Positions 18,073-28,429 of a DNA stretch of 64,000 nucleotides are shown here, piece by piece. Within the stretch, counting starts at the first letter, position 1. Every line of letters begins with the position of its first letter. The stretch covers positions 1 through 64,000 of the forward strand of contig JALHMH010000012.1 of assembly GCA_022844165.1 (NCBI GenBank), written 5' to 3'. Made by a program: the position numbers and the translations under genes. This DNA comes from Lysobacterales bacterium (GTDB taxonomy: Bacteria > Pseudomonadota > Gammaproteobacteria > Xanthomonadales > SZUA-5). The notes beneath the pieces are model-generated. The model was not told the origin of the DNA, ran no database searches, and saw only the letters and a list, made by a program, of their open reading frames with translations.

Positions 18073-20996
18073 CTCCGATCCGCGCCCCCAAGAAGCTCAT
18101 CGAAGTGGCACTGCCTCTCGACGACATCAACATTGCATCAGCTCGTGAGAAGTCGATCCGGCATGGGCATCCGAGCACGCTGCATCTGTGGTGGGCGCGG
18201 CGGCCGTTGGCCGCAGCTCGGGCGGTGTTGTTTGCGCAGTTGGTCAACGACCCTGGCTATGAATCCGGCGCGGGCTTTCAGCGCGGCGTGAACAAAAAGG
18301 ACGCGGCGCTGGAGCGTGAGCGGTTGTTCAACATCATCCGCAAGCTGGTCAAGTGGGAGAACACCAACAACGAGGCGGTGCTTGCCGAGGCCCGGGCGGA
18401 GATCTGGAAGAGCTGGCGGGAGACCTGCAAGCTCAACGAGCGGCATCCGCAGGCGGCCGAGCTGTTCAATCCGGAGAAGTTGCCGGCATTTCATGATCCG
18501 TTTGCCGGGGGTGGCGCGATTCCGCTGGAAGCGCAGCGGCTGGGGCTGGAGGCGCATGCCTCGGACCTGAACCCGGTGGCGGTGCTGATCAACAAGGCGA
18601 TGATCGAGATTCCGCCGAAGTTCGCTGGGCGCAAGCCGGTGGGCCCGGAGCCGGTGGCGGCGGAACCCACCGAGCGCAAGACGCGCGAGATGCACGAGGA
18701 TTGGCCGGGTGCGCGTGGGCTGGCGGAGGATGTACGGCGCTACGGACATTGGATGCGAACCGAGGCCGAGAAGCGCATCGGGCATCTGTATCCCAAGGTC
18801 GAGATCACCGAGGCGATGGCTCAAGCGCGCCCGGACCTGAAGCCGCTGGTGGGTGAACAACTGACGGTGATCGCCTGGCTGTGGGCGCGAACGGTGCACA
18901 GCCCGAATCCGGCTTATGCGCACATCGAAGTGCCTTTGGCGTCGACCTTCCTGCTGTCCACCAAGGCCGGCAAGGAAGCCTGGGTGGAGCCGGTGATCGA
19001 ACGCGGCGGCTATTACTTCGAGGTGAAGGTGTCGGACGGGCGGCGGAGGCTGCCGGCAAGTGCGAAAGGGGGAACCAAAGCGCCGGGCAGAGGTTCCAAT
19101 TTTCTTTGCTTGGTGTCAGGGACACCGATCACCGGCGACTACATCAAGTCTGAAGGACAGTCCGGCCGCATGGGCCAGCGGCTGATGGCCATCGTGGCGG
19201 AAGGTCGACGCTCACGGGTTTACCTGTCGCCGGACGACGTTTCGGAGCAGATTGCGGGATCCGCCCATCCGACCTGGAGGCCTGACGGCGACGTCCCTTC
19301 GCGTCTGACCGGTGGGACCTGCTACAGCTACGGCCTAATGCGGTGGGGCGATCTCTTCACCTCGCGCCAGCTCGTCGCGCTGACCACGTTCTCGGACCTC
19401 GTCGCCGAGGCTCGTGAGCGCATCCGCGCCGCCGCGTTGGCCGCCGGTATGTCCGACGATGGTCTTGGCTTGGATGGGGGAGGGATGGGAGCGACCGCCT
19501 ATGCAGATGGCGTTACGACCTATCTCGCTCTGGCAATTGACAAGGTTGCGGATTACGGGAGTGGGCTTGTCGTATGGAGTCCAACGCGAGATCAGGCAAA
19601 GACGACATTTGCTCGCCAAGCGCTTCCGATGGTCTGGGATTTCGCAGAGATAAACCCATTTGCATCTGCAGCAGGTGATATTGGGGTTTCATTGGAAGGA
19701 ATCAGCCGAGCAATACTCGGCGTCGCTGCGTCAGGCTTTGCAGTTGTTGTGCATGGGGATGCTCAAACCCAGAAAATATCGGCACGCAAGGTGATTTCGA
19801 CTGATCCGCCCTACTACGACAACATTGGGTACGCTGATCTATCAGATTTTTTCTATGTTTGGCTGCGTCGCAGTCTGCGTCCGATCTTTCCGACCTTGCT
19901 AGCCACGATGGCAGTACCGAAAGCGGAAGAACTGGTTGCGACGCCCTATCGCCACGGTAATAAGGAAGGCGCAGAGCGCTTCTTCCTAAATGGCATGACC
20001 GAGGCGATGCATAACCTTGCGCTTCAGGCGCATCCAGCCTTCCCGGTCACGATCTACTACGCCTTTAAGCAGTCCTCCACAGCCGCCTGTGGCACGTCAT
20101 CTACTGGGTGGGAGACCTTTCTAGCTGCGGTGATTCGAGCTGGATTCGCGATCGGCGGGACTTGGCCGATGCGCACAGAGCGGGACGCCCGGAGCATTGG
20201 AATTGGTACCAACGCGCTTGCCTCCAGCATCATCCTGGTGTGCAATCGGCGCGCTGACGATGCGCCAACCATCTCGCGAAAGGACCTTTTGCGTGAACTG
20301 AAGGAGCACCTGGGAGAAGCCTTGGATGCAATGGTCGGCGGCAGCGAAGGTCTTTCACCGATCACCCCGGTAGACCTTGCCCAGTCGGCCATTGGCCCTG
20401 GCATGGCGGTGTTCTCGAAGTATTCGGCGGTGTTGGAAGCCAACGGTGAGCCGATGACCGTGCACACTGCGCTGACCTTGATCAACAAGCAGGTCGACGA
20501 AGTGTTGGGTGGTGAGAACTTCGACGCCGACACCAACTTTTGCTTGGGCTGGTTCCAGGACGTCGGCTGGTCAGCTGGAGAATTTGGCAGTGCCAATACA
20601 CTGGCGCAAGCAAAAGCCACCACCGTCGCCGCCGTTGAACAAGCCGGCGTGATTTCCGCCAAGGGTGGCAAGGTCAAGTTGCACAAGCCCGCTGACTATG
20701 CCAGCGACTGGGACCCACGCACCGACCAGCGCACGCCGGTCTGGGAAGCCCTGCACCAACTCATCCGCGCCCTCAACCAAGGCGGCGAATCCGCTGCTGG
20801 CGCGTTGCTAGCCCGAATGCCGGAACGCGGTGGCGACATCCGTCGCTTGGCGTTCTGGCTCTACACCCAGTGCGAGCGTAAAGGCTGGGCCGAAGACGCA
20901 CGCCACTACAACGAACTGGTCACCGCCTGGCACGCGATCGAGACGGCATCGCACGACGCCGGCGAAATCGGGGCACAATCGACAATGGATTTCTGA
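18069..20996 (+). CDS. DUF1156 adenine-specific DNA methylase
   Basis: This 975-aa protein opens with the DUF1156 signature ([20 protein letters not shown], residues 28-47). It then shows SAM-binding motif I DPFAGGG at 143-149 and catalytic motif IV DPPYYDN near 579. These place it in COG1743, the adenine-specific methylases that occur with DrmD-type helicases and DUF499 ATPases in phage-defence clusters. The class 1 DISARM methylase DrmMI is the nearest named relative. It probably marks host DNA by N6-adenine methylation so that partner proteins spare it; the recognition sequence is unknown. The start overlaps the HNH gene by 4 nt, and the stop lies 8 nt before the DUF262 gene. Confidence 0.88.
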   Translation: MTPIRAPKKLIEVALPLDDINIASAREKSIRHGHPSTLHLWWARRPLAAARAVLFAQLVNDPGYESGAGFQRGVNKKDAALERERLFNIIRKLVKWENTNNEAVLAEARAEIWKSWRETCKLNERHPQAAELFNPEKLPAFHDPFAGGGAIPLEAQRLGLEAHASDLNPVAVLINKAMIEIPPKFAGRKPVGPEPVAAEPTERKTREMHEDWPGARGLAEDVRRYGHWMRTEAEKRIGHLYPKVEITEAMAQARPDLKPLVGEQLTVIAWLWARTVHSPNPAYAHIEVPLASTFLLSTKAGKEAWVEPVIERGGYYFEVKVSDGRRRLPASAKGGTKAPGRGSNFLCLVSGTPITGDYIKSEGQSGRMGQRLMAIVAEGRRSRVYLSPDDVSEQIAGSAHPTWRPDGDVPSRLTGGTCYSYGLMRWGDLFTSRQLVALTTFSDLVAEARERIRAAALAAGMSDDGLGLDGGGMGATAYADGVTTYLALAIDKVADYGSGLVVWSPTRDQAKTTFARQALPMVWDFAEINPFASAAGDIGVSLEGISRAILGVAASGFAVVVHGDAQTQKISARKVISTDPPYYDNIGYADLSDFFYVWLRRSLRPIFPTLLATMAVPKAEELVATPYRHGNKEGAERFFLNGMTEAMHNLALQAHPAFPVTIYYAFKQSSTAACGTSSTGWETFLAAVIRAGFAIGGTWPMRTERDARSIGIGTNALASSIILVCNRRADDAPTISRKDLLRELKEHLGEALDAMVGGSEGLSPITPVDLAQSAIGPGMAVFSKYSAVLEANGEPMTVHTALTLINKQVDEVLGGENFDADTNFCLGWFQDVGWSAGEFGSANTLAQAKATTVAAVEQAGVISAKGGKVKLHKPADYASDWDPRTDQRTPVWEALHQLIRALNQGGESAAGALLARMPERGGDIRRLAFWLYTQCERKGWAEDARHYNELVTAWHAIETASHDAGEIGAQSTMDF

Positions 20997-21004
20997 GGAC
21001 CGCC

Positions 21005-22723
21005 ATGGCCAAGGCCAATTTGCTCAAGACCGAGACGCGGAGCTTTCTGGAGCTGATCGGCAACGGCAAGACGTACAAGGTGCCTCGTTACCAGCGCGAC
21101 TATTCCTGGGGCGAGGAACAATGGGATGACTTGTGGGCCGACATCACTGACATTCTGACGCGGCCAGACGATCGCCACTACATGGGTGCTTTGGTCGTCG
21201 AAGGTCAGTCGGATCGTGAGTTTCTGATCATCGATGGCCAACAGCGCATTGCCACCCTGAGCGTGCTGGCGTTGGCCGTTCTGTGGCACCTCAGGGAACT
21301 TGCCGCGCGCGGAACCGAGCGCGAAGAAAACACCGAGCGTGCGCGTCATCTACGTGCGCGGTTCATCGGTGAAAAGGACCCGGCGCTGTTGACCGAATCG
21401 AGCAAGTTGTTCCTCAACGCCACCGACGATCCTTTCTACCAAGACTATCTGGTACAGCTGAGAGCGCCGCCAAACCCACGCAGTCTTCCGGTGTCCAACC
21501 GCGCGCTGTGGCGATGCTTCGAGTACTTCAGGAGCAGAATGGCGGCCGAGAAAGCGATCGCGAATTCGGGGGAAGCGCTCGCGCGGTTGTTGAACGAAGC
21601 CGTTGCGCGGCAGTTGCTGTTCATCCTGATCACGGTGGAGGATGACCTCAATGCCTACACGGTCTTCGAAACCCTGAATGCTCGTGGTCTCGAGCTGTCG
21701 GCGACGGACCTGCTAAAGAACTACCTTTTCGCCCGGGTGCGGGGCAAGCAGGATCAGGAAGCGCTGGGACGTCGATGGCAGCGGCTCGTTACGACCGTAC
21801 GTCAGGATCGGTTCCCTGAATTCCTGCGCTATCACCTCCTGTGCGAGGTTCCCAAGATCCGGCAGCAGCGATTGTTCAAGCTGGTGCGCGATCGTGTGCA
21901 GACCGGCGCCGATGTGTTTGATCTGATGGACCAGTTGGAGGGGCGCGCGGAACTGTTCGCTGCTGCCGGCGATGCCGACCATGGGTACTGGAAAGACAGG
22001 CCGGATGCGTTGCCGCATGTGCGCGAGCTGATCCTATTCCGGGTGCGGCAGCACATTCCGGTTCTGTTCGCTGGATGGCAGTGGCAACCATCTGAATTCG
22101 TCAAGTTGCTCAAGCTCATCTCGGTCTTCTCCTTCCGCTACATCATCGTCAGCGGACTGAACCCGAACGATCTGGAGCCGATGTATCACCAACTCGCCAA
22201 GAACATCCTGGCAGGGGCCATCAGCAATCCATCGCAAGCGTACTCGGCCATGCGCGAACTGTTCCCTTCGGACGACAAGTTCGAGCGCGATTTTTCCGAG
22301 CTTTCGGTGGAGACGAGTGGACAACCCGCCAAGCTCACTCGTTACATTCTTTGTCGCCTGGACAATGCAGGCGGTGGCCCCGTGATCGATTGGAACACCG
22401 ACCCGGGCACGATCGAACACATCCTGCCGGAAAACCCGAGCGCGGAATGGGATGCCAGTGTGGCCCCAGACCGTCAGGCGCAGTACGCCTATCGACTGGG
22501 CAATCTCACCCTGCTGGAGAAGCGTGTGAACCGCGACGCGGGCAATCGAACCTTCGAACAGAAACTGGAACTGTACGAACAGAGTCAATACCGGATGACC
22601 AAGGCTTTGCGCGAACACGCCCCGTCTGACTGGACTGTATCGGCCATTGAGGCACGTCAAGCGCGCATGGCGGCACGTGCCAAGGCGATATGGAAGTCGG
22701 ACTACGCAGGCGGTGACTCATGA
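21005..22723 (+). CDS. DUF262-DUF1524 protein, GmrSD/BrxU-like type IV nuclease
   Basis: This 572-aa protein fuses two domains. The N-terminal DUF262 (ParB-like) domain shows [14 protein letters not shown] (27-40) and the nucleotide-handling motif DGQQR (77-81). The C-terminal DUF1524 HNH domain shows IEHILPEN near 470 and [11 protein letters not shown] near 499. This is the arrangement of GmrSD and BrxU, which attack DNA with modified bases. It may therefore cover phages that evade the methylase-guided part of the operon through base modification. It lies 8 nt after the methylase and overlaps the DUF499 gene by 4 nt. The domain call is firm; the substrate is inferred from family. Confidence 0.85.
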   Translation: MAKANLLKTETRSFLELIGNGKTYKVPRYQRDYSWGEEQWDDLWADITDILTRPDDRHYMGALVVEGQSDREFLIIDGQQRIATLSVLALAVLWHLRELAARGTEREENTERARHLRARFIGEKDPALLTESSKLFLNATDDPFYQDYLVQLRAPPNPRSLPVSNRALWRCFEYFRSRMAAEKAIANSGEALARLLNEAVARQLLFILITVEDDLNAYTVFETLNARGLELSATDLLKNYLFARVRGKQDQEALGRRWQRLVTTVRQDRFPEFLRYHLLCEVPKIRQQRLFKLVRDRVQTGADVFDLMDQLEGRAELFAAAGDADHGYWKDRPDALPHVRELILFRVRQHIPVLFAGWQWQPSEFVKLLKLISVFSFRYIIVSGLNPNDLEPMYHQLAKNILAGAISNPSQAYSAMRELFPSDDKFERDFSELSVETSGQPAKLTRYILCRLDNAGGGPVIDWNTDPGTIEHILPENPSAEWDASVAPDRQAQYAYRLGNLTLLEKRVNRDAGNRTFEQKLELYEQSQYRMTKALREHAPSDWTVSAIEARQARMAARAKAIWKSDYAGGDS

Positions 22724-25524
22724 AGCCCCTCAAACCTTGGCGCCAAATCGCCGTACCCCACGAAGACGTTCACAAGGGCACCTTCCAGCAAGCCGAGTTC
22801 GCCGCGGACATCACGCGCGTGCACGACGGCACGGCAAGCGCCGAATACCAGGACCCAGTGTTGTTTTTCCAGCGCACCTTCATTACCGAAGGCATGCGCT
22901 TGCTGCTGGACTCGGTAGCGCGACGGCTGGCGGGGAAGGGCGGTGACCCCGTCATCCAGTTGCAGACGGCCTTCGGTGGCGGCAAGACGCACACCATGCT
23001 GGCGGTGTTTCATCTGGCCAGCGGCAAGGCGGCAGCGTCGGACCTGGCTGGCATTCCGGCCATCCTCGACAAGGTCGGATTGATTGAGCTGCCGCGGGCG
23101 CGCATCGCGGTACTCGACGGCACCAAGCTGGCGCCAAATCAGCCGCGGCGAGTCGACGGACAAGAGATCCGGACACTGTGGGGCGAACTGGCGTGGCAGC
23201 TCGGCAAAGCCGACGGCTACGCGCTGGTTGCCGAGTCCGATCGTTCTGGCACGTCGCCGGGCAAGGAAGTGCTGACGGCATTGATTGCCGGAGCTTCGCC
23301 GTGCGTGATCCTGGTCGATGAGCTGGTCGCCTACGTTCGCCAGTTCGACGGCAGTCGCCCGCTGGCCGGCGGCACCTACGATTCGAACCTCAGCTTCATC
23401 CAGTCGCTCACGGAAGCACTCAAAGCTGTGCCGAACGCGCTGATGCTGGCGTCACTGCCGGAGTCTGAGCGCGAGGCCGGGTCTGATCGCGGCATCGCTG
23501 CGCTCAAAGCGATCGAGCACTACTTTGGCCGCGTGCAGGCCGTCTGGAAGCCGGTCGCTACGGAAGAGGCTTTCGAGATCGTGCGGCGGCGCTTGTTCGC
23601 GCAGATCACCGATCGCGCGGCCGCGGACTCGGTGTGTCGTGCGTTCGCCGATCACTACGTGACCCATGCCAGCGAGCTGCCTGGGGAGACCCAGGAAGGG
23701 CAGTACCTGGAGCGGATGCGGGCGGCATTCCCGATTCATCCCGAAGTGTTTCAACGTCTGTACCAGGACTGGTCAGCGCTGCCGAACTTCCAGCGCACGC
23801 GCGGCGTGCTCAAGTTGATGGCCAAGGTGATTCATCGCTTGTGGCAGGACGGCAATCAGGATCTGCTGATCTTGCCGAGCAGCTTTCCCATATACGACGC
23901 CACCGTGCGCAGTGACCTGACCGTCTACCTGCCGCCCGGATGGGATCCGGTACTGGATCACGATGTCGATGGCGAACGCTCCGAACCGGCATCGATCGAG
24001 CAGTTCGAGCCTCGGTTTGGCACTGTCCAGGCCTGTCGCCGGGTCAGCCGCTCCGTCTTCCTGGGCAGCGCGCCGGCCGGCATGAACGAGATGGCGCGAG
24101 GCGTGGAGACGCCGCGGGTCGTTTTGGCTTGCCTGCAACCGGACCAGGCGCCGCACATTTACCGCGATGCACTCGGCCGCATCGAGGGGCGCCTGACTTT
24201 TCTCAACAAGGGGAATGGTCGCTGGTGGTTCGATGTCCGGCCGAACCTGCGCCGCGAAATGGAAGAACGCAAGCGTCGCTTCGACGACGACGACATACTG
24301 GCCGCCATGCGCGAGGCACTGAACCGCGTGATGGGGCCGGCACCATTCCAGGCCGCACATCTGTTCACGCCGGCATCCGAGATTTCGGACGATTTCAGCC
24401 TGCGTCTGGTGGTGTTGCCACCGTCCGCCATCTGGACGCGATCCGGCCCCAACCCGGGCCGCGAGGCCGCGCTGGCCATCCTCAAGCAACGTGGCGACCA
24501 GCCACGCATGCGCCAAAACCGCCTGCTGTTCCTGGCGGCGGATGCAGATCAGGTCTCGCATCTGAAAGACCTGATCCGATCGCATCTGGCCTGGAAGAGC
24601 ATCGTCGCCGATGTGAAAGACAACCGGATCACGCTCGACAACCTGCAACAACGACAGGCCGAGCAGCAGCGCGATCAAGTCGGCGAAAGCGTCTTCCGCT
24701 CCGTCCGCGAGACCTTCCGCTGGTTGATCTCACCCGGCCAGTCGGTCGTCAAGGGCGGCGGCATTTCCGAGATTGAATGGGAGGCCTTCCCGCTCAACCC
24801 CGCCGCGCCGGGGCTAGGCAAAGAGGTTTCCAGGGCCGCCCGCGAGAACGAACTCGTCATCGACGAGTGGGCACCGACGCACCTCAACAACCTTCTGAAG
24901 ACCTGGTTCTGGAAGGAAGGCGCTCCCACTGCGTCCGCGTTGGACGTGTGGCAGAAAACCTGCGCCTATCTATACATGCCAAGGCTGGGTGGGTCGACCG
25001 TCATGCAAAGCGCCATCGCTGCCGGCGCCGGCAGCCGCGACTTCTTCGCGCTGGCCTTCGGAAAGGACGACGACAAGTACCGTGGTTTTATGTTCGGCAG
25101 AATCGCGTCGCCGATGATGGACGAACTGCTTCTGATAGAACCTGGCCACGCGACGGCCTATGAGGCAGCTTTGCCTGCATCGGCGCCAAGACCTAATGTG
25201 GAACCTCAACCGCCGGATGACCTGGGGAGCCTAAAGATACCCGCTGACCCAGTACCGCCCCCCGGTGGCGTTGGCACTGAACCCGCTCAGTCACGCCCGG
25301 TGAAGTACTTCGGCAACCTGACGCTGGACCCAGTCCGGTGCGCCCTGCAGTTCTCCACCGTCGCCAACGAGATCGTCCAACTGTTTACTGCCAACCCAAA
25401 AGCGAAGGTTCGCATCAAGGTTGACATCGATGTAGAGCAAGCCGACGGCTTCGACGAAGCAACCCTTCGAGCGGTGCGCGAGAACGCGCGGACGCTGAAG
25501 TTTGATCAGAGTGAGTTTGAGTGA
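22720..25524 (+). CDS. DUF499 ATPase of the DISARM-related cluster
   Basis: This 934-aa P-loop ATPase has Walker [10 protein letters not shown] (85-93) and Walker B ([13 protein letters not shown]) at about 195-207, the usual start of DUF499 proteins. A Pro-rich linker (about 815-860) leads to a small terminal domain ending in [13 protein letters not shown]499 ATPases recur beside DUF1156 methylases and large helicases in defence islands. Their mechanism is poorly known, but the giant ATPase layout suggests DNA remodelling or complex assembly. The ATG overlaps the DUF262 gene by 4 nt. It is the last large gene of the operon. I see no DUF3780 gene, which often accompanies this pair. Confidence 0.85.
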   Translation: MKPLKPWRQIAVPHEDVHKGTFQQAEFAADITRVHDGTASAEYQDPVLFFQRTFITEGMRLLLDSVARRLAGKGGDPVIQLQTAFGGGKTHTMLAVFHLASGKAAASDLAGIPAILDKVGLIELPRARIAVLDGTKLAPNQPRRVDGQEIRTLWGELAWQLGKADGYALVAESDRSGTSPGKEVLTALIAGASPCVILVDELVAYVRQFDGSRPLAGGTYDSNLSFIQSLTEALKAVPNALMLASLPESEREAGSDRGIAALKAIEHYFGRVQAVWKPVATEEAFEIVRRRLFAQITDRAAADSVCRAFADHYVTHASELPGETQEGQYLERMRAAFPIHPEVFQRLYQDWSALPNFQRTRGVLKLMAKVIHRLWQDGNQDLLILPSSFPIYDATVRSDLTVYLPPGWDPVLDHDVDGERSEPASIEQFEPRFGTVQACRRVSRSVFLGSAPAGMNEMARGVETPRVVLACLQPDQAPHIYRDALGRIEGRLTFLNKGNGRWWFDVRPNLRREMEERKRRFDDDDILAAMREALNRVMGPAPFQAAHLFTPASEISDDFSLRLVVLPPSAIWTRSGPNPGREAALAILKQRGDQPRMRQNRLLFLAADADQVSHLKDLIRSHLAWKSIVADVKDNRITLDNLQQRQAEQQRDQVGESVFRSVRETFRWLISPGQSVVKGGGISEIEWEAFPLNPAAPGLGKEVSRAARENELVIDEWAPTHLNNLLKTWFWKEGAPTASALDVWQKTCAYLYMPRLGGSTVMQSAIAAGAGSRDFFALAFGKDDDKYRGFMFGRIASPMMDELLLIEPGHATAYEAALPASAPRPNVEPQPPDDLGSLKIPADPVPPPGGVGTEPAQSRPVKYFGNLTLDPVRCALQFSTVANEIVQLFTANPKAKVRIKVDIDVEQADGFDEATLRAVRENARTLKFDQSEFE

Positions 25525-25555
25525 TAGGAAATCTAGACTATCCGGAAGAGTTCTG

Positions 25556-25897
25556 ATGCCGAAGATTCGTTTGTCAGTTGCGGCGCCGACGCACGATCCA
25601 CGAGCAGTCTCATTGGTCAGGAAGGTTACTGGTCTGACCGTTGCGTCTGCGGCAAAGAGGCTTGCTGAGGGCCAAGCAAGTCCGCTTATGGTTGCGGATC
25701 TATTCAAGGGCGATCACGACGATAGAGCGAGCGAGTTGCGTCAGTTGATTGCAGGCCTTTCCCAGCTTGGCGTGACGCCCTACCTGCTATGCGCAGGATC
25801 TCAACGCTGTCGCCGGCATCGTCGCCCGCGATGTTGTCGGTCCGCAGGCGGGGGGTGTCTTTGCAAGTTCGTTCGATGGGCGAGAGCGAGCGACTAA
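25556..25897 (+). CDS. Small protein with L7/L12 C-terminal-domain-like sequence, possibly frameshifted
   Basis: An ATG at 25,556 with GGAAGAG upstream (25,543-25,549) opens a 113-codon frame 31 nt after the DUF499 gene. Residues 15-75 (AVSLVRKVTGLTVASAAKRL, then LRQLIAGLSQLGVTPYLL) resemble the helix-loop pattern of the bL12 C-terminal domain. After about residue 80 the frame turns Arg/Cys-rich (QRCRRHRRPRCC) and looks unnatural. The +1 frame from 25,794 reads a more protein-like QDLNAVAGIVARDVVG. A +1 shift near 25,793, or decay at the island border, would explain this. It could be a small accessory subunit of the defence operon or an unrelated remnant. Confidence 0.45.
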   Translation: MPKIRLSVAAPTHDPRAVSLVRKVTGLTVASAAKRLAEGQASPLMVADLFKGDHDDRASELRQLIAGLSQLGVTPYLLCAGSQRCRRHRRPRCCRSAGGGCLCKFVRWARASD

Positions 25898-26796
25898 ACC
25901 ACCAGGCGCAGCCGCTCCGGCGCGATGCCGATTTCGACGCGCTGGCCGCTCAGGAATTCAACGCGGTCGGTTTCGATGCCATCGGCGAAGAGCACGCCGC
26001 CCTCGTCCATTTCCGATTGCAGCACCAGCGGACGTTCGCTGCTGGTCTGGCCATAGTTGACGGTGGTGCCGGTGGCGATGCTTGGAAAGGGCTCACGCAC
26101 GAACCAGACCAGTCGCGGATCGGTGGGAACCGGTGGCGTGGTCCGAATGCCGCGCTGCTCGGCAATCGACCGCGCCCAGCCGGTGGCGCCGGTGCCGGTG
26201 GCAGCAATCACCCCCGATGAGGAATGGCGCTCATTCTGCTCGCCGCATTGGATGCGATAGCGCGCCGACTGGTGACTGACATGGCCGATGAACACTTCGT
26301 TGAGCGCGCGCAATTCCTGGCCGTCTTCACGCCGTGCCAGCGCCATCGCCCGGCCCTCGATCCGGTACGGCGAATGTGGTGCCTGCTTGCAGGCAAAGGC
26401 GAGCAAGCCGCTCATGCGTACGGCTTCGTGTCGACACAGCACACCGTCGTATTCGGCGGGATCGGGGTTGATGCCGATCACCGTCTGCCCACGCAGATAC
26501 TTCGCGACATTCGGCACCAGACCATCCTGGCCAACGATCACCACGATGTCGTCCGGCGCGAACAAGAAACGATCGAGATCGGTCCGATCGATGCGCACGG
26601 TGCGCTGCTGCGCCGGGATCTGGCTCTGGACCGAGCTGAGCGCCGCGCACAACCGACCATGCACGCGGTCGGCAAAACTGAGGTCCTGGCCGCGCGAGCG
26701 TAAGTAGAACTCCGCTTGGCCACGCGTTCCAAAGCGCTCCAGCAGCAGCTCCAGCGGCGTCATCCGGGTCACCAGCACGATGCGGGGGAGGGACAT
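25894..26796 (-). CDS. NAD kinase-like protein
   Basis: This 300-aa protein has the NAD kinase/diacylglycerol kinase-type fold signatures. A segment VVIVGQDGLVPNVAKYL stands where NAD kinases have the GGDG motif, followed by VIGINPDPAEYDGVL. A Gly/Thr-rich SSSGVIAATGTGATGW corresponds to the second substrate loop. The change of GGDG to GQDG and an extended N-terminus set it apart from the essential NadK, so it is probably a paralogue with a different or relaxed substrate. It is a monocistronic-looking gene upstream of the SPFH gene, on the same strand. Substrate is unproven. Confidence 0.65.
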   Translation of the reverse strand: MSLPRIVLVTRMTPLELLLERFGTRGQAEFYLRSRGQDLSFADRVHGRLCAALSSVQSQIPAQQRTVRIDRTDLDRFLFAPDDIVVIVGQDGLVPNVAKYLRGQTVIGINPDPAEYDGVLCRHEAVRMSGLLAFACKQAPHSPYRIEGRAMALARREDGQELRALNEVFIGHVSHQSARYRIQCGEQNERHSSSGVIAATGTGATGWARSIAEQRGIRTTPPVPTDPRLVWFVREPFPSIATGTTVNYGQTSSERPLVLQSEMDEGGVLFADGIETDRVEFLSGQRVEIGIAPERLRLVV

Positions 26797-26920
26797 GTGG
26801 GCGGGTGCGGAAGCTCAGGAGTCGAAAGGTTGTAGCGATCCGTTGGCGAGTATGAAAGCCGGCAGCTTTCGAGCACGAGTCGGTCAGCCCGATCGTTTCC
26901 CGGATGCGCGCCGGACTTCC

Positions 26921-27967
26921 CTACTTGTCGCCACTATCCCGCACCATCTGCGCAAAACTCTGCGCCAACAGGTCCGGCGTGATGTTCAGGTGGCCGATGT
27001 TCTGCAGTTTACCGGCGACCTCGGACAGTGCCATCGCGGTGGCGGCGGCGGTGGGCGTACGCGTCCAGATGTCGTGGCGAGTCTGCATCGCTGCGGCCTG
27101 CTGCTCGGCCCGCAGTTGCGCGGCATCGGCCTCTGCGCGGGCGTTGATGCGGGTCTGATCGGCGCTCGCCTCGGTTTGCAGACGTGCGCGCTCGATCGCA
27201 GCCTCGATCTGCACGCGCTGGCTGGCGGCTTCTTGTTCGGCCTGCAGCAGCGCGTTCTCGCCGCGTTTGCGGATCAGTTCCTGTTGGCGGCGCTCCAACT
27301 CCAGCTCCGTCGCCAGTTCGTTTTCCTTGATCGCACGCTCCTTTTCGACGGCCTGCGCGCGCCGCTGAAACTGCGCCTCGTCGGCGCGCGCCTGCACCGC
27401 TTCGCGCATCGGCGTCCCCAGCGCTTTCTCCAGTTCCGCGCTCGGCACGATCTGATCGATCACCAGGTTCACCAGCTGCAGACCCATCGCCGCGATCTCC
27501 GCATCGCCGCTCATCGCCGCACTGACCGCCTCACGCACCTGCTCGGAACCCTGCTTCAGGATGCTCTCCAGCGGCTGCACCGACAGCAGCTTGCGGACCA
27601 CCGGCAATGCGCGCTGCGCCAGCACGCTGGCCAGACGATCCAGCGGTTGTTCGAGCCACGCACCGGTGTCGATGGACAGCGAGAAGTTGAAGCGGCCCGC
27701 AGCTTTTTCGGCGTCGGCGATGCGATAAGTGATCGTCGCCTGCACCTTCACTGGCTGAAAATCTACCGAGTGCTCGTTCAGCACGAAGGTGCTTTGGCGG
27801 TCCTCGATCGGCAGCATCGCGATTGCCGCCGACAGCGGCGAAAACCAGTACGCAATGCCCGCGCCCTTGCGCGCCAGCCGCCCACTGCGGAAGTGCAGGA
27901 TCAGCTGATTCGGTTCGGCGCGCAGGCGCCGCAGCGGCAGGATCGGCAGACGCGAAATCGTTGGCAT
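26921..27967 (-). CDS. SPFH (band 7) domain protein
   Basis: This 348-aa protein has an N-terminal SPFH-type beta/alpha domain (residues about 10-190). A long coiled coil rich in Glu, Ala, Gln and Arg follows (about 190-305, for example ELERRQQELIRKRGENALL), with a short terminal segment. There is no clear N-terminal transmembrane helix, unlike classical flotillins or HflK, so it may be peripheral or cytoplasmic. SPFH proteins organise membrane microdomains or oligomeric scaffolds. It lies between the NAD-kinase-like gene and a restriction-enzyme remnant. No specific partner is evident. Confidence 0.75.
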   Translation of the reverse strand: MPTISRLPILPLRRLRAEPNQLILHFRSGRLARKGAGIAYWFSPLSAAIAMLPIEDRQSTFVLNEHSVDFQPVKVQATITYRIADAEKAAGRFNFSLSIDTGAWLEQPLDRLASVLAQRALPVVRKLLSVQPLESILKQGSEQVREAVSAAMSGDAEIAAMGLQLVNLVIDQIVPSAELEKALGTPMREAVQARADEAQFQRRAQAVEKERAIKENELATELELERRQQELIRKRGENALLQAEQEAASQRVQIEAAIERARLQTEASADQTRINARAEADAAQLRAEQQAAAMQTRHDIWTRTPTAAATAMALSEVAGKLQNIGHLNITPDLLAQSFAQMVRDSGDK

Positions 27968-28149
27968 GAACGGCCTCCAGCAGGGGCGAACAGTTTAGCG
28001 GTACGCTGAGGACCTCGGGGAGTGTGTCCGCCGATTTCGTCTGTCGTCGCTCTGGCGGGTGGACTGCGGACTTAAGAGCAAGGGACGACCGATGTCGGGC
28101 TCCTGAGAATCGCCCGGACAGATCGCGACGCAGGGATTCCAAGCCTTCG

Positions 28150-28404
28150 CTACGGCCAGTGCCAGTCAAAATTAGTGGCGATCAAGCGATCACGCTCAGT
28201 CCTGGTGAACATAGCCAGCTGATCAAGGCCATTGTCGAGGACTTCGCAGAGCGATTTGTCCCTGGCGCTGATCTGATCTACGTTGGCGATACGGGGGAGA
28301 AATGGGGATATTTCAATGAGCCGTTACTGGAACAGCTTGGCGTGAAGGATCCCTTCGTCAGGGTCGGCGCTTTCTGCTCTGCCCGCAAAACGCCCGCGCC
28401 GTAA
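28150..28404 (+). pseudogene. Remnant of a BsuBI/PstI-type restriction endonuclease
   Basis: From about 28,160 to 28,350 one frame encodes a stretch typical of the C-terminal BsuBI/PstI restriction endonuclease domain: ITLSPGEHSQLIKAIVEDF, then FVPGADLIYVGDTGEKWGYF and NEPLLEQLGV. A full enzyme is about 300 aa or more and continues with a conserved catalytic region. Here the similarity ends about 60 residues later in PFVRVGAFCSARKTPAP and a stop. The sequence upstream, back to 28,024, is Arg-rich and not convincing. No partner methylase remains. I read this as a decayed restriction gene, a sign of past turnover beside the defence island. Confidence 0.65.
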
Positions 28405-28429
28405 TCGCTGCGATCGGTATCGTCGCCAG

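Noticed and set aside
1404..25524. BREX or 7-deazaguanine (Dpd) system
   Set aside because: No PglZ, BrxC or BrxL, and no TGT-like DpdA or preQ0 synthesis genes are present; the large helicase matches DruE/DUF1998 better.
26780..28009. 409-aa + strand open frame across the NAD-kinase-like and SPFH genes
   Set aside because: It is Leu/Arg/His/Gln-rich without any family pattern, and spans two better-supported genes on the other strand.
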